Notes: generated by a model not told the origin, from the letters alone. Shown: positions 1-12,208, counted from the first letter of the stretch. The stretch: 64,000 nucleotides of DNA from Candidatus Pantoea carbekii (GCF_000971765.1 NZ_CP010907.1:558001-622000); one strand, 5' to 3'. Program-made: numbers and translations.

Positions 1-2103
1 TTAATTTAGATAAAAAATTATAGAACTAAATGAATAGTATGGCCTATTTAATACATAATATGAAGAATAAAATCATCTAGCTCTATTTGTACAAGTAGGA
101 AAAACTCTTATTGGTTAAATTTTTTCGTTATTAGAATACCAAAACTATTTCATTATGAATGAAGCATATTTAAATCTTAATAATTTTAATATATTATTTT
201 AAACGAAAACATTGCTCAATTTGCTATATATATATTAACAAATGTGATCAATTGTATTTTGTATTTATAAAATAAGATTTTATAATATATATTATATACA
301 TGAAAAAAACAATATCTATTGATATTTTATAGATCAAGTTATTATTTTTCTAAAACTTTTAAATATAATAGTGATTTGTTTTGAAATAACATTTGATCCA
401 TCAAACATTGTTGATAAATTATAAAAATTTTATTTTTTTGTATTTAATTATTAATTTGAAATATTAACTGAAATGATTTTTCAAAACTCACTACATATAT
501 TTTATTTTAAATTTAAAATACAATATTATTTTATTGTATACTTTTTTCAATTTATTAATTATTTTTCTATTAAAATTTAAACATCTAGCGGTTTACCTTT
601 TATTATAAAACATAATGTTTTATTCTTATTAAAAAATATACAATCAATAAAACAGATTTATATCGAATATAAATTTATTTAATAGACGTACTTATCAAGA
701 AGGTATTAATATAATTTACAATTCAATAAGATAGCCGATTTTAATAATAATTAAATATTTCATTATTCTAAAACACACTTATTAATTCAGTTGATTTTAA
801 AATAAATATTTTTAATCATAAATTTTGTCTAAAAACCTTAAAGGTTATTATAAATAATAGCAATCAATTAGTTTAAAATAAGATATTATTAACATTAATT
901 TTTTTAATAAAGAATTATATTCATAATTCGCTGATTTATAAATGTTCATATAATAATAAATTTATTTTATAATTTTTCACATCTCTAAATTTCTTATATG
1001 AATTTTCATAAAATTTATTTTTTAATTAATAAAATGAAATATTTAATATATAAAATACATAATTTATCAATATTGATTATTCAAGTAATTACAATATTAA
1101 CAGTATGTATTTTGTTCTATATAAATTGATTAAACATAAAAACTGTTAAAATATTGGGTTAATGATAAAAAACTGTTGATTAACATCCATACAAAATTTA
1201 AACATTACAAAATATTAGATGGTATTCTCATCACTCGTTTATTTATATACAATTCTTATAAATAATACTGAACTTATTTTTCTAAACAGATTAATAGTAT
1301 AATTAATTTTTTAAGATTATTGTAATAATTTAAATGAAGAAAATGCTAACATTTATCAAATAGATAATATTATTGCTCTAGTTAATTTAAAATATATAGT
1401 AATTTTTATAAAAAATTAATTTATTTCTTCTATACAGATAGGTTTATTTAATATGTATAAGTTAGTTTTAAAAAATTCATTTAAATCATATTTGATAATA
1501 TGACATAGAATCATAATTCTTTTATTTTTAAAAATTAAGAGTATAGATATAGTTCATATATACTAACAACTTTTAAAAACGAATTCTTTTATATTCGCTA
1601 ATGACTTATATTAAATTTAAATAATATTTATAACTTAAAAATTAAGTATTCATTATGCTACTCTTTGATTTAAAAATTTTTTTAGCTAAAATGCTACAAG
1701 ATTAAAGTTAAATTTAAACTCGAATAATATTTCTTTTAATTGGATTTTTTAAAAATTATTGCGAGTATTACGATGAAAATTTTAACTAAATATTCATTAT
1801 TATAAATATTTTTATAAATTTAATATTATTAATGATTTTAAAAAAACGAGTATACATTGACTAATTAGTCAAATAGATTTCTTACTGCTATGATAATAAT
1901 TAATATTAGAATATCTCTCTTTAATAGAGACAGTTTGAATTGTTAACAAAAAAAATTAACAAATATTTTTTCCTAGATAAATATGCATTTCGATGGTACT
2001 AATTATATTGATGAACGGAATTTTTTATTATTTTAAATAGCAAAACGTACTAGATAAAATAAAAGAATAAAATTCTCTTAAGAAAAAATTTCAGGAGTTG
2101 GTT
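1..2103. other. AT-rich spacer without a recognisable gene
   Basis: About 2.1 kb upstream of asnB, almost entirely A and T. I found no reading frame resembling a protein, no tRNA and no strong terminator hairpin. In E. coli the nag genes lie on this side of asnB; nothing here can be identified as their remains. Short all-AT palindromes occur, for example near 503-520, but they are no longer than such base composition produces by chance. Confidence 0.6.
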
Positions 2104-3771
2104 ATGTGTTCTATTTTTGGTATATTAGATCTAAAAACTGATCCTATTGAGCTACGCAATAAAGCACTGCAATGTTCAAGACTCATGCGACACCGTGGCC
2201 CAGATTGGTCTGGAATATACATAGATAATTACGTAATATTAGCCCATCAACGTTTGTCAATTATTGATGTAGATAGTGGCGCGCAACCTCTTTACAACGT
2301 CGACCAAACCCATGTGCTAGCGGTAAACGGAGAAATCTATAACCATGAAGAAATACGCACACAATTGAGCAAAAAATATGTATTTCAAACTGGTTCTGAT
2401 TGCGAAGTTATTCTAGCATTATACCAAGAGAAAGATATTAATTTCCTAGATGACCTACAAGGTATGTTTGCCTTTATTTTGTGGGATAAATTAAAAAAAA
2501 AGTATCTTATTGGCAGAGATCATATTGGTATCGTTCCACTCTATATGGGCAAAGATAAACATGATCACACTTATATAGCTTCTGAGATGAAAGCACTTAT
2601 ACCAGTATGCGAAACCATCAGCGAATTTCCGCCTGGTAGTTATCTGTCTAGTAATGATGGCAAACTTCACTGCTATTGGCAACGTAATTGGATGGCATAC
2701 TCTGCTGTATCAGATAATTTAACAAATATTTCTTCATTAAAAATCGCATTAGAAGAAGCAGTACAAAGTCATCTAATGTCTGATGTACCTTATGGTGTAC
2801 TGTTATCTGGTGGTCTTGATTCTTCAATTATTTGTGCTATTAGTAAGCGTTATGCTTATAAATCGCTTAAAAATCAATTGAATAAATTTCCTTTAAAGCC
2901 AGAATTGCACTCTTTTTCTGTAGGTTTAGCAGAATCTCCAGATTTAAAAGAAGCAAAATTTGTTGCAGATTATTTAGATACCGTACACCACGAAATACAT
3001 TTTACTATTCAAGAAGGGTTAAATGTAATCCGTGATGTGATTTATCATATTGAAACATATGATGTAACTACAATTCGTGCTTCAATACCAATGTATTTAA
3101 TGTCGCGTAAAATTAAAGAAATGGGCATTAAAATGGTTTTATCAGGAGAAGGTGCAGATGAAGTATTTGGTGGTTATCTATATTTTCATAAAGCGCCCAA
3201 TGCTAAAGAATTCCACGAAGAAAATATACGAAAATTGCTCGCATTACATATGTATGATTGTGTTCGTGCTAATAAAGCAATGTCAGCTTTTGGAGTAGAA
3301 GCACGAGTACCTTTTTTAGATAAAAAATTTCTAGATGTTGCTATGAATATTAATCCAAAAGATAAAATGTGTGGTGATAATGGAAAAATAGAGAAATATA
3401 TTCTTCGTCAATGTTTTGCTTCGTATTTACCAGAAAAAGTAGTATGGCGTCAAAAAGAGCAATTTTCCGACGGAGTTGGTTATAGTTGGATTGATAGTCT
3501 AAAAGAAATAGCAGATAAAAAAGTGAGCCAAGAGCAATTAGATAATGCATATCGCCATTATCCTTATAATTTGCCAAAAACAAAAGAAGCATACTTATAT
3601 CGACAAATTTTTGAAGAATTTTTTCCTTTACCTAGTGCACTAGAATGTATTCCTGGTGGTCCATCTGTCGCATGCTCATCTACAAAAGCTATAGATTGGG
3701 ATGAGTCCTTTAAAATTAAAGATGATCCGTCAGGTCGAGTGTTAAATATTCATAAATTTGCTTATAAGTAA
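2104..3771 (+). CDS. asnB: Asparagine synthetase B (glutamine-hydrolysing)
   Basis: Makes asparagine from aspartate, glutamine and ATP in the cytoplasm. The product is 555 residues, close to E. coli AsnB (554). The N-terminal class II glutaminase domain opens Met-Cys-Ser-Ile-Phe-Gly; the Cys becomes the catalytic N-terminal residue after Met removal. The C-terminal synthetase domain carries the ATP pyrophosphatase motif SGGLDSS at residues 235-241. I start at the ATG at 2104, not the in-frame TTG at 2098: the AGGAG at 2093-2097 sits 6 nt before 2104, and only this start places Cys at position 2. As in E. coli, the gene lies beside the Met/Leu/Gln tRNA operon. Retention suggests that asparagine is made rather than imported, which is an inference. 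Confidence 0.97.
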   Translation: MCSIFGILDLKTDPIELRNKALQCSRLMRHRGPDWSGIYIDNYVILAHQRLSIIDVDSGAQPLYNVDQTHVLAVNGEIYNHEEIRTQLSKKYVFQTGSDCEVILALYQEKDINFLDDLQGMFAFILWDKLKKKYLIGRDHIGIVPLYMGKDKHDHTYIASEMKALIPVCETISEFPPGSYLSSNDGKLHCYWQRNWMAYSAVSDNLTNISSLKIALEEAVQSHLMSDVPYGVLLSGGLDSSIICAISKRYAYKSLKNQLNKFPLKPELHSFSVGLAESPDLKEAKFVADYLDTVHHEIHFTIQEGLNVIRDVIYHIETYDVTTIRASIPMYLMSRKIKEMGIKMVLSGEGADEVFGGYLYFHKAPNAKEFHEENIRKLLALHMYDCVRANKAMSAFGVEARVPFLDKKFLDVAMNINPKDKMCGDNGKIEKYILRQCFASYLPEKVVWRQKEQFSDGVGYSWIDSLKEIADKKVSQEQLDNAYRHYPYNLPKTKEAYLYRQIFEEFFPLPSALECIPGGPSVACSSTKAIDWDESFKIKDDPSGRVLNIHKFAYK

Positions 3772-3876
3772 ATTTTATGATTAAATTTTTATAACATCAG
3801 TAGGTTATAGATAAATTTCTATTTTAGAAAAATGATATAATATTATGTAATGTAGTAAGAAAATAGTAAAAAATGG

Positions 3877-3905
3877 TTGACGATATAATTTGTAATACGC
3901 ATAAT
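3877..3905 (+). promoter_or_regulatory. Sigma-70 promoter of the tRNA operon
   Basis: A TTGACG -35 box at 3877-3882 and a CATAAT -10 box at 3900-3905 are separated by exactly 17 nt. Each matches the consensus at five of six positions. Transcription would start near 3912, about 36 nt before the tRNA-Met gene. It is among the best sigma-70-type promoters I can see in the window, which fits a stable-RNA operon. Confidence 0.75.
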
Positions 3906-3947
3906 ATGCCTGTAAGATTTATTTAAAATGCATAATATAGCCAAAAT

Positions 3948-4021
3948 GGCTACGTAGCTCAGATGGTTAGAGCACATCACTCATAATGATGAGGTCACAG
4001 GTTCAAGTCCCGTCGTAGCCA
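3948..4021 (+). tRNA. metT: tRNA-Met (CAU), elongator
   Basis: Cloverleaf with acceptor stem GGCTACG/CGTAGCC, anticodon CAT, and a sequence very close to E. coli metT. The discriminator is A at 4021. The next three bases are TCA instead of CCA, so the CCA end must be added after transcription. It is the first gene of a four-tRNA operon that corresponds to the seven-gene E. coli metT-leuW-glnU-glnW-metU-glnV-glnX cluster with the duplicates removed. Confidence 0.96.
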
Positions 4022-4031
4022 TCAGTATTTT

Positions 4032-4113
4032 GCGGGAGTGGCGAAATAGGTAGACGCACCAGATTTAGGTTCTGGCGCCGTAAGGTATGCGAGTTCAAGT
4101 CTCGCCTTCCGCA
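4032..4113 (+). tRNA. leuW: tRNA-Leu (UAG)
   Basis: Class II tRNA with a long variable arm, anticodon TAG, and acceptor stem GCGGGAG/CTTCCGC with one G-U pair. The sequence is nearly that of E. coli leuW. The discriminator is A at 4113, followed by TCC, so CCA is not encoded. It lies 10 nt after tRNA-Met and must share its transcript. Confidence 0.96.
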
Positions 4114-4161
4114 TCCGCTAAAAACATATTTATGGATGTTTAATATTTAAATTAAAAATAT

Positions 4162-4236
4162 TGGGGTATAGCCAAGAGGTAAGGCACCGGTTTTTGATAC
4201 CGGCATTCCCTGGTTCGAATCCAGGTACCCCAGCCA
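4162..4236 (+). tRNA. glnU: tRNA-Gln (UUG)
   Basis: Acceptor stem TGGGGTA/TACCCCA, anticodon TTG in a TTTTGAT loop, discriminator G and an encoded CCA at 4234-4236. It is the only one of the five tRNA genes in the window that still encodes CCA. The coordinates include CCA. It is the third gene of the operon. Confidence 0.96.
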
Positions 4237-4323
4237 TGTCTAACTGAAAATAATAAAAATTTATTCAAATAATTATTTCATATTTTTTATAGATTCAATT
4301 GGATTTTAATCGATCATCAATTT

Positions 4324-4395
4324 TGGGATGTTGCCAAGAGGTAAGGCGCCGGATTCTGATTCCGGTATTCCAGGGTTCGAATCCCTGCATCCCAG
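4324..4395 (+). tRNA. glnV: tRNA-Gln (CUG)
   Basis: Acceptor stem TGGGATG/CATCCCA, anticodon CTG in a TTCTGAT loop, discriminator G at 4395. The following bases are AAA, so CCA is not encoded. Last gene of the tRNA operon. Both glutamine codons therefore have a dedicated tRNA even in this reduced genome. Confidence 0.96.
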
Positions 4396-4999
4396 AAAAA
4401 ATAATTTAATTTATTTAAACATTTAAAATTCTATTCGTCTCTTTGCTATAATTGTTAAAAGAAAACTTACAGTTTTAATTTAAGATAAAACATTAATTGT
4501 CATTATATCACGATATATTATATTCTTGTGTTTAATGCATTCATGAAATTATTTTACAAGCCAAGGTTAATAACGAAAGAGCAGAATGCAATTGATATTT
4601 TTAAACATTACATGTAAAAGATTACTAATAATTCAATGCCAGAAACAAACAGTACGTCTATAAAAATAATAGCTCTTATTTAATATGCTAAAAATTTAAT
4701 AGATCAATATTGAGTCATTACTCTTAATGAGATAGTATCTTACTATATTGTATCTGTTTATTTTTTTTACAAAATATAATTTGTTATCTAATTTTATTAC
4801 ATAACATGTATTAAGCTTGGTTTTATTTTAAAGTATTACCATAATAAAATATATCTTTTTAGATAATACCTCTTAAATACAAATTCCCCTTTGTGTTGTT
4901 CAATTAGTAGCGCTGAAATCAGTATACTCTAATTACGATAACATTATAAAATGCACTATAATTTAGCGTTAGATATAATAATTACATTTACTAATTTTT
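4396..4999. other. Spacer between the tRNA operon and miaB
   Basis: About 600 nt of AT-rich sequence. E. coli has ubiF here on the opposite strand, and nothing recognisable of it remains. I see no clear terminator after tRNA-Gln. The miaB start at 5000 has no obvious Shine-Dalgarno sequence in this stretch. Confidence 0.5.
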
Positions 5000-6367
5000 A
5001 TGAAAAAAAAATTACATATTAAAACATGGGGTTGTCAGATGAATGAATATGATTCATCTAAAATAGCTGATTTACTAAGCGATACCCATGATTTTTCCTT
5101 AACAGATATAGCTGAAGAGGCAGATGTTCTATTACTTAATACTTGTTCTATCCGTGAAAAAGCACAAGAAAAAGTTTTTCATCAGTTAGGCCGTTGGAAA
5201 AATCTTAAGAAACATAATTCTAAGTTAATCATAGGAGTTGGCGGTTGTGTAGCTAGTCAAGAAGGTATGCAAATTCGACAACGTGCAAATTATGTTGATA
5301 TTATATTTGGACCACAAACGCTACATCGCTTGCCAAATATGATCGATGCAGTAGATTCTAGAAGAATACCGATTATTGATATTAGTTTTCCAGAACTTGA
5401 AAAGTTTGATTACTTACCTATGACACGTATAGAAAATCCAACTGCATTTGTATCAATCATGGAAGGCTGTAACAAATATTGTACTTTTTGTATAGTCCCT
5501 TATACTCGCGGTGAGGAAATAAGTCGTCCCTGCGACGATATTTTATTTGAAATTTCTCATCTTGCAAACCAAGGTGTACGAGAGGTAAATTTACTTGGAC
5601 AAAATGTAAATGCTTATCGTGGAATCACTTTTGAAGGTAAAATCTGTACTTTTTCTGAACTATTGCGTTTAATTTCAATGATTGATGGCATCGATCGCAT
5701 TCGATTTACTACTAGTCATCCAATGGAATTCACAGATGATCTTATTGATGTTTACAAAGATACGCCAAAACTTGTTAGCTTTCTACATTTACCAGTACAA
5801 AGTGGATCTGACCGTATTCTGACATTGATGAAACGTTCGTATACTGTAACAGAGTATAAGCAAATAATCAGAAAACTACAGGCTATTCGCCCAAATATTC
5901 AGATTAGTTCAGATTTTATCATCGGTTTTCCTACTGAAAGTCAGCAAGATTTCGAAAAAACTTTAAAATTAGTTAAAGAAATTAATTTTGATATGAGTTT
6001 TAGTTTTATCTACTCACAACGCCCTGGTACTCCAGCAGCTGATATATCGGATAACATACCTATAGAAGAAAAAAAAGAGCGTCTCAGTATTCTTCAAAAT
6101 CATATTAATCAGCAAGCGTTACAATGGAGTCGTCGTATGCTTGGTACAACGCAACGTCTTCTAGTAGAAGGCCCATCAAGTAAAAATACAATAGAATTAA
6201 CCGGTCGCACTGTTAATAATCGCATAGTGAAATTTAAAGGTTCTATTAATATGATAGGGACATTCGTTGACGTAAAAATAACTGATGTTTATGGACATAC
6301 CTTATATGGTGTACTTCTTTGTAATGAAAATAAGATAGCTCATCATATTGCTGGAAATCATGCTTAA
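5000..6367 (+). CDS. miaB: tRNA-2-methylthio-N6-dimethylallyladenosine synthase
   Basis: Radical-SAM methylthiotransferase that converts i6A37 to ms2i6A37 in tRNAs reading UNN codons. The 455 residues compare with 474 in E. coli. The N-terminal MTTase domain has the three auxiliary-cluster cysteines C12, C49 and C83. The radical-SAM motif C157-x3-C161-x2-C164 lies at the same residue numbers as in E. coli. A TRAM RNA-binding domain occupies roughly residues 380-445. The ATG at 5000 fits the family N-terminus. It needs MiaA to make its substrate; miaA is not in this window. Confidence 0.97.
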   Translation: MKKKLHIKTWGCQMNEYDSSKIADLLSDTHDFSLTDIAEEADVLLLNTCSIREKAQEKVFHQLGRWKNLKKHNSKLIIGVGGCVASQEGMQIRQRANYVDIIFGPQTLHRLPNMIDAVDSRRIPIIDISFPELEKFDYLPMTRIENPTAFVSIMEGCNKYCTFCIVPYTRGEEISRPCDDILFEISHLANQGVREVNLLGQNVNAYRGITFEGKICTFSELLRLISMIDGIDRIRFTTSHPMEFTDDLIDVYKDTPKLVSFLHLPVQSGSDRILTLMKRSYTVTEYKQIIRKLQAIRPNIQISSDFIIGFPTESQQDFEKTLKLVKEINFDMSFSFIYSQRPGTPAADISDNIPIEEKKERLSILQNHINQQALQWSRRMLGTTQRLLVEGPSSKNTIELTGRTVNNRIVKFKGSINMIGTFVDVKITDVYGHTLYGVLLCNENKIAHHIAGNHA

Positions 6368-6845
6368 TATTTAAAATTTAAAAAAAGAAAATTAACCATA
6401 TGATTTTTCACTATTGCAAGTATTTTGAATATTTATCTTCAAATTCGATAAAAAAAAACTATTTAGTTATAATAGTACGATATTTTAGCAAAAATATTTA
6501 ATAATATTTTTTTGAAGTGCATTTATATAACATCATGCAATAAACATGCATCATACATAAACAATAACCCATGTGTTGTATTTGAGGTTTATTTGTTGAA
6601 AAGCATATATTGTTATATTTAAGACATCAAATCTAATAGCTTAGGTATGGTATTAGATTGTGTATTTTTATCATGAAGATATCCATCAATCTTTATCATA
6701 ATTGAATATTCTTAACATATTAAATCAAAAAGCATTTTTGTATTCTACTTTTTAGATTTGCAATTGAATCAATACATGAAGATGTAAGCATAATATAGAA
6801 AATTACGATATAGAAAATCTTTTATAAAAATATGGAAAAATTTCA
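6368..6845. other. Spacer between miaB and ybeY
   Basis: E. coli carries ybeZ (PhoH-like ATPase) here; no part of it is recognisable. An 8-bp inverted repeat (6630-6637 with 6652-6659, 14-nt loop) lies in the middle. At this base composition it is not significant. No other feature seen. Confidence 0.45.
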
Positions 6846-7307
6846 GTGAGTATGATTATTCTGGATTTACAGTTAGTTTGCTCTAACGTAAATAATCTAC
6901 CTAATATAATTAAGTTCCAATATTGGTTAGAGCTAGTTGCTAAGCTATTTAAAGTGAAAGGTGAAGTAACCGTTCGTATAGTAGATGAAGAAGAGAGTCA
7001 AACATTAAACTTTTTATATCGTGGTATTAATAAACCCACTAATGTACTATCTTTTCCTTTTGAATCTTCCCCTTACATTCAAATTCCGCTATTGGGTGAT
7101 CTGATCATTTGTAGTTCTATAGTAAAATGTCAAGCATTTGAAAATAATAAACGAAATGAAGAATATTGGGCTCATATAGTCATACATGGAATGCTACATT
7201 TACTTGGATATAAACATTTCAAAAAAAAGCAAGCAAAAAAAATGGAGCGCTTAGAAATTAAAATCATGCATATGCTTGGTTATTCAAATCCCTATTTATT
7301 TCATTAA
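6846..7307 (+). CDS. ybeY: Endoribonuclease YbeY
   Basis: Single-strand endoribonuclease needed for 16S rRNA 3'-end maturation and ribosome quality control. The 153 residues match E. coli YbeY (155) throughout. The zinc site H114-x3-H118-x5-H124 is intact in HGMLHLLGYKH. The start is GTG at 6846, because MSMIILDLQL then aligns with the E. coli start MSQVILDLQL; the ATG at 6852 is the alternative. The Shine-Dalgarno sequence is weak. In E. coli it lies between ybeZ and ybeX, both lost here. Confidence 0.95.
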   Translation: MSMIILDLQLVCSNVNNLPNIIKFQYWLELVAKLFKVKGEVTVRIVDEEESQTLNFLYRGINKPTNVLSFPFESSPYIQIPLLGDLIICSSIVKCQAFENNKRNEEYWAHIVIHGMLHLLGYKHFKKKQAKKMERLEIKIMHMLGYSNPYLFH

Positions 7308-7494
7308 ATCATATAAAATACCAACATACAGTTAATTAAAATCAAATTCTTTCAATAAATTAAAGATGATTAAATAATTCTAAAAACTTAAATATTCAAA
7401 TTACTTTATGACCATTTAAAATGAAATACAAATTTAGTATCGCTAATAACCATTACATATTTTAGACTTAAATCAATAAGGGAATCTAATTGAC

Positions 7495-9039
7495 GTGTGT
7501 CAAAATAAAAAAATAATGATATTAAGCTCTTTTTTTTCTTTACGTCAATCATATTTAGTATTAGCGTTAATATATGGCGTTATTGGCACATTATCTTTCT
7601 CTCCTTACAATTTTTGGCCTGCTGCATTAATATCGCTATTTGGTCTACAGACCTTATTATTAAATAAACATTTTATTCAAACTTCCGCTATTGGTTTTAT
7701 ATGGGGCATTGGATTATTTTTTAGCGGTATTAACTGGATTTATATCAGTATTGCTAATTTCGGGAGGATGCCAACAGCAATTAATATTTTTATAGTAATG
7801 CTATTAATATCCTATTTATCATTTTATCCAATGTTATTTGCTATTCTTATGAATTGCTTTTGGCCGTATCCTTCTTTATGTCGTTTTTCACTAGCAGCAC
7901 CAGCATTATGGCACATAACAGAATTTTCACGCAGCTACATACTTACTGGTTTTCCATGGTTACAATTTGGATATAGTCAAATTGATGGTCCGTTAAAAGG
8001 ATTAGCGCCATTGGCAGGTGTAGAAGCTATTACTTTTTTATTAATGATAATAACAGGTTTATTTGCCCATGCTTTTTACAATCGTGCGTTAAAGAGCGCT
8101 ATGGCAGCTATCACTATAATTTTTATTTGTCAATGGAGTATAAAACTACGATGGTATCAATCTATACCAGAACATAGTATAAATATAGCTATAATACAGG
8201 GCAATATTCCTCAGTCAATAAAATGGGATACTAAACAACTGATTCATACATTAAATATCTATACTTCATATACTCATCGGTGGATGGATAAAGTATCTAT
8301 TATTATCTGGCCCGAATCGGCTATTACTGATTTAGAAAGCAATCAACAGCCATTTTTGCACGCACTAGATCATGAGTTACGTGCTCATGGTAGTGCACTA
8401 GTTACTGGTATTATTGATTCAGATATTGAGCATAATAATTGTCGTAATTATAATTCGTTAATTGTATTAGGTGATACAGAATCGTATAGTTATCACAATC
8501 AAAATCGTTATCAAAAAAATCATTTAGTTCCATTTGGTGAATTTATGCCTCAAGAAAAATTACTACGTTATTTAGCTCCTTTTTTTAATTTTCCTATGTC
8601 GTCATTTAGCCATGGCAATTATCTGCAAAGACCATTAAGAATTGCTGGATATAATTTTACTTGTTCAATTTGTTATGAAATTATATTAGGTGAACAAATA
8701 CGAGAGAATTTACATCCTGACACAAACTGCTTGCTAACGATTTCTAATGATGCTTGGTTCGGTCGATCCATTGGTCCATGGCAACATTTTCAGATGGCTC
8801 GCATGCGAGCACTAGAATTAGGCCGTCCGCTCTTATGTGCTACTAATAACGGTATTTCTGCTGTAATAAATGCGAATGGAAATGTAGAAAAAATGATTCC
8901 GCCTTTTACACGTCAGGTGCTTAATAGCAAAGTTACGTTCACAACTGGTCAAACGCCGTATTCTAAATTTGGTGTGCGTCCAGTATGGTTATGCACATTG
9001 ATCAACCTGATTATAGCAAATATAGGACGTCGTAAGTAA
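7495..9039 (+). CDS. lnt: Apolipoprotein N-acyltransferase
   Basis: Inner-membrane enzyme that adds the third acyl chain to lipoproteins, the last step before Lol-mediated sorting. It has several N-terminal membrane spans and a periplasmic nitrilase-fold domain. The Glu-Lys-Cys triad is present in the contexts WPES, QKNH and ICYE. The GTG at 7495 has AAGGGAA 10 nt upstream. The in-frame ATG at 7516 has no Shine-Dalgarno sequence, but from it the first 21 residues align one to one with the E. coli start and the catalytic Glu falls at 267 as in E. coli, so 7516 may be the real start. With lptE also present, this suggests a working lipoprotein pathway and outer membrane. Confidence 0.95.
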   Translation: MCQNKKIMILSSFFSLRQSYLVLALIYGVIGTLSFSPYNFWPAALISLFGLQTLLLNKHFIQTSAIGFIWGIGLFFSGINWIYISIANFGRMPTAINIFIVMLLISYLSFYPMLFAILMNCFWPYPSLCRFSLAAPALWHITEFSRSYILTGFPWLQFGYSQIDGPLKGLAPLAGVEAITFLLMIITGLFAHAFYNRALKSAMAAITIIFICQWSIKLRWYQSIPEHSINIAIIQGNIPQSIKWDTKQLIHTLNIYTSYTHRWMDKVSIIIWPESAITDLESNQQPFLHALDHELRAHGSALVTGIIDSDIEHNNCRNYNSLIVLGDTESYSYHNQNRYQKNHLVPFGEFMPQEKLLRYLAPFFNFPMSSFSHGNYLQRPLRIAGYNFTCSICYEIILGEQIRENLHPDTNCLLTISNDAWFGRSIGPWQHFQMARMRALELGRPLLCATNNGISAVINANGNVEKMIPPFTRQVLNSKVTFTTGQTPYSKFGVRPVWLCTLINLIIANIGRRK

Positions 9040-9613
9040 TCAATAGTAAAATATATAATAAAATATATAACCTATTGATTTAATATATGTTATATAATAA
9101 CATCGTTATTTGATAAAAATATTATTTATTGCTAAAAATAAAATCCAAATCAATATATTATGAGCTTGTATTATATGAATGAAGCGTATTTCATCTATAA
9201 TACTTACATTAAAATACATTATTTGAATAACAGAATTTAAATTCTTTGAAAATTCAGTTAAAAGTTTATGTTTATTAAGCCATTGATTATAAATAAATTA
9301 TTTAACTTTTCAGTAGTTGTATGAGGATAATATCAATATGTCTAATTTAATTAAATATATTAATTTGCAATTGATATTACTAAAAAATAAAAATTTCAAA
9401 TTAAGCAAATTATTATTGTAATGGAAATTTTACTCATGGGGTTACATAATAAACATTAAATTAAAATTGTAGTGATTATATTATAATATATGATTATTAT
9501 GATAATAACAGTACAATTGAATTACATATTGCATCAAAATATCTTTCATAATCAACATGATAATTATGTTATATTATTACCAATAAACTCAATTAGAAAT
9601 ATAGGCAACACTT
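9040..9613. other. Spacer between lnt and leuS
   Basis: AT-rich stretch where E. coli has gltIJKL, rihA and several other genes. Nothing of these is recognisable. A 9-bp inverted repeat (9038-9046 with 9072-9080, 25-nt loop) flanks the end of lnt; it could be a decayed terminator but is not convincing. A short reading frame entering leuS in another frame is an artefact. Confidence 0.45.
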
Positions 9614-12208
9614 ATGCAAGAGGAATACTGCCCACAAGAAATAGAATTTCATGTTCAAAGATACTGGGAAGAAAACAATACTTTTCAAGCAATTAAAAAG
9701 GAAAAAAAAGAAAAATACTACTGTCTTTCAATGTTACCTTATCCCTCTGGTCGTTTACATATGGGACACGTACGGAATTATACAATAGGAGATGTAATTT
9801 CTCGTTATCAACGCTTACTTGGAAAAAATGTTCTTCAGCCAATTGGTTGGGATGCATTTGGTTTACCTGCAGAAAGTGCTGCTCTTAAAAACAACACTAC
9901 ACCGGCTAGCTGGACTTATGACAATATTGAATATATGAAAACACAGCTTAAAATGCTAGGTTTTGGATATGATTGGAATCGTGAGATCATAACTTGTAAA
10001 CCAGAATATTACCGTTGGGAACAATGGTTTTTTACTAAATTATACCAAAAAGGTCTTGTATATAAAAAAACTGCTTCCGTTAATTGGTGTAAAAATGACC
10101 AGACTGTACTAGCTAATGAGCAAGTAATTAACGGTTGTTGCTGGCGCTGCGATAGTAAAGTTGAACGTAAACAAATCCCGCAATGGTTTATAAAAATTAC
10201 TGATTATGCAGAACAGCTTTTAAATGATCTTGACACACTTAAAGATTGGCCAAAACAGGTAAAAACGATGCAGCGCAACTGGATAGGCCGATCTGAAGGT
10301 ATAGAAATTGTATTTAATATAGCAAATTATCAATATGGTCAAGAGAAAATTACTGTCTATACAACACGTCCTGATACTTTTATGGGCATCAGTTATTTAG
10401 CAATAGCATCAGATCACCCGTTATCGATCAAAATTTCAACGACTAATTCTAAAATATTAAACTTTATTAATGAATGTCGAGCTATTAAACTTTCTGAAGC
10501 TAATATAGTAACAATGGAAAAAAGAGGAATAGATACTAATCTTTATTCTATGCATCCTTTTACCGGGGATCCCATCCCCATATGGATTGCAAACTTTGTT
10601 ATTAAGGAATATGGTACAGGAGCAGTAATGGCAGTTCCAGCGCATGATAATCAGGACTGGGAATTTGCAATTAAATATAAACTAAATATTAAACCAGTCA
10701 TACTCAAACTAGATGGGACAGAACCAGATGTTAATAAATCAGCAATGATCGAAAAAGGTATATTATTTAATTCAGGAGAATACAATGGTCTAAGTCATCA
10801 AGCAGCTTGCGAAGCCATTACTAACAAACTCATTAATAAAGGTATTGGTATACGTAAAGTAAATTATCGTCTGCGTGATTGGTGTATTTCTCGTCAACGC
10901 TATTGGGGTTCACCTATTCCAATGGTTACTCTAAAAGATGGTACTGTACAACCTATTTCAGAAAACCAATTACCTATCATTTTACCAGAAAATGTAGTAA
11001 TGACCGATATTGTAAGTCCTATTAAATCCGACTCGAAATGGGCAGATACTACTATAAATGGAAAACCAGCGCTGCGTGAAACTGATACTTTTGATACTTT
11101 TATGGAATCATCATGGTATTACGCGCGTTATACTTGCCCGCATTATAATAAAGGTATGTTAGATCCACAAGAAACAAACTATTGGCTACCAATCGATCAA
11201 TATATAGGCGGTAGTGAACATGCTATTATGCATTTAATGTATTTTCGTTTTTATCACAAATTACTAAGAGATTCAGGACTAGTGAGCTGCGATGAACCTG
11301 CAAGGCGCTTATTATGTCAAGGGATGGTATTGGCAGATGCATTTTATTATGTTGGTATTAATGGTGAACGAAATTGGATTTCTCCAGTTGAAGTAAACAT
11401 TGAACGCAATAAGAAAGGAGATATTTTGAAAGCCACTGATACTCAAGGTCGAAAACTGATATATGCTGGTTTAAATAAAATGTCAAAATCAAAAAATAAT
11501 GGAATCGATCCAGAATTAATGGTAAAACGTTACGGTGCAGATACTGTTCGACTTTTCATAATGTTTGCCTCTCCGGTAGAAATGACGCTAGAATGGAAAG
11601 AATCAGGTGTTGAAGGTGTTCATCGTTTTTTAAAACGTCTTTGGAAACTAGTTTATAAACATGTCAATAGTGGATTTCCAATCATAGGATTAGATGTAAA
11701 TAATTTAAATAACGAACAAAAAATCTTACGAAGAAATCTACATAAAACTATTCTTAAAGTAACAGATGACATTGATCGACGTCAAATTTTTAATACTGCT
11801 ATTGCTGCAATTATGGAGTTAGTAAACAAACTACATCGTGCTCCAAAGGATACAATCCAAGATCACGCATTGTTGCAAGAAGCACTTATAGCAGTAGTTT
11901 GTTTACTGTATCCTTTCACTCCTCATGCAAGCTACATTATGTGGAAAGCATTAGGTGGAACAGGTACTATTGATGATACTAGTTGGCCAGTAGTTGATAA
12001 ACAAGCTACTATGGAAAATTGCGTGCAGGTAATAATTCAAGTGAATAGTAAGGTTCGTGGAAAAATTATTATTACATCAGATTTAACAAAAGAACAATTA
12101 CAACGACTTGCTTTGCAAGAATATTCGATAGCAAAACATCTAAGAGGTCTGACTATTCGTAGAATAATTTATATTCCTCATAAATTACTGAATTTAGTCG
12201 CCAGTTAA
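9614..12208 (+). CDS. leuS: Leucine-tRNA ligase
   Basis: Class Ia synthetase charging tRNA-Leu; 864 residues against 860 in E. coli, collinear throughout. The HIGH signature is HMGH at residues 49-52, and KMSKS lies at 622-626. The CP1 editing domain has the threonine-rich stretch [11 protein letters not shown] and the Asp-containing AVPAHDNQD segment that hydrolyses mischarged tRNA, so proofreading appears intact. The ATG at 9614 gives MQEEY, matching the E. coli start MQEQY. lptE follows 15 nt after the stop, as in E. coli, and probably shares the transcript. Confidence 0.98.
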   Translation: MQEEYCPQEIEFHVQRYWEENNTFQAIKKEKKEKYYCLSMLPYPSGRLHMGHVRNYTIGDVISRYQRLLGKNVLQPIGWDAFGLPAESAALKNNTTPASWTYDNIEYMKTQLKMLGFGYDWNREIITCKPEYYRWEQWFFTKLYQKGLVYKKTASVNWCKNDQTVLANEQVINGCCWRCDSKVERKQIPQWFIKITDYAEQLLNDLDTLKDWPKQVKTMQRNWIGRSEGIEIVFNIANYQYGQEKITVYTTRPDTFMGISYLAIASDHPLSIKISTTNSKILNFINECRAIKLSEANIVTMEKRGIDTNLYSMHPFTGDPIPIWIANFVIKEYGTGAVMAVPAHDNQDWEFAIKYKLNIKPVILKLDGTEPDVNKSAMIEKGILFNSGEYNGLSHQAACEAITNKLINKGIGIRKVNYRLRDWCISRQRYWGSPIPMVTLKDGTVQPISENQLPIILPENVVMTDIVSPIKSDSKWADTTINGKPALRETDTFDTFMESSWYYARYTCPHYNKGMLDPQETNYWLPIDQYIGGSEHAIMHLMYFRFYHKLLRDSGLVSCDEPARRLLCQGMVLADAFYYVGINGERNWISPVEVNIERNKKGDILKATDTQGRKLIYAGLNKMSKSKNNGIDPELMVKRYGADTVRLFIMFASPVEMTLEWKESGVEGVHRFLKRLWKLVYKHVNSGFPIIGLDVNNLNNEQKILRRNLHKTILKVTDDIDRRQIFNTAIAAIMELVNKLHRAPKDTIQDHALLQEALIAVVCLLYPFTPHASYIMWKALGGTGTIDDTSWPVVDKQATMENCVQVIIQVNSKVRGKIIITSDLTKEQLQRLALQEYSIAKHLRGLTIRRIIYIPHKLLNLVAS

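Noticed and set aside
9490-9696. Small frame overlapping the start of leuS.
   Set aside because: It runs into leuS in another frame, has no family resemblance and no ribosome-binding site.
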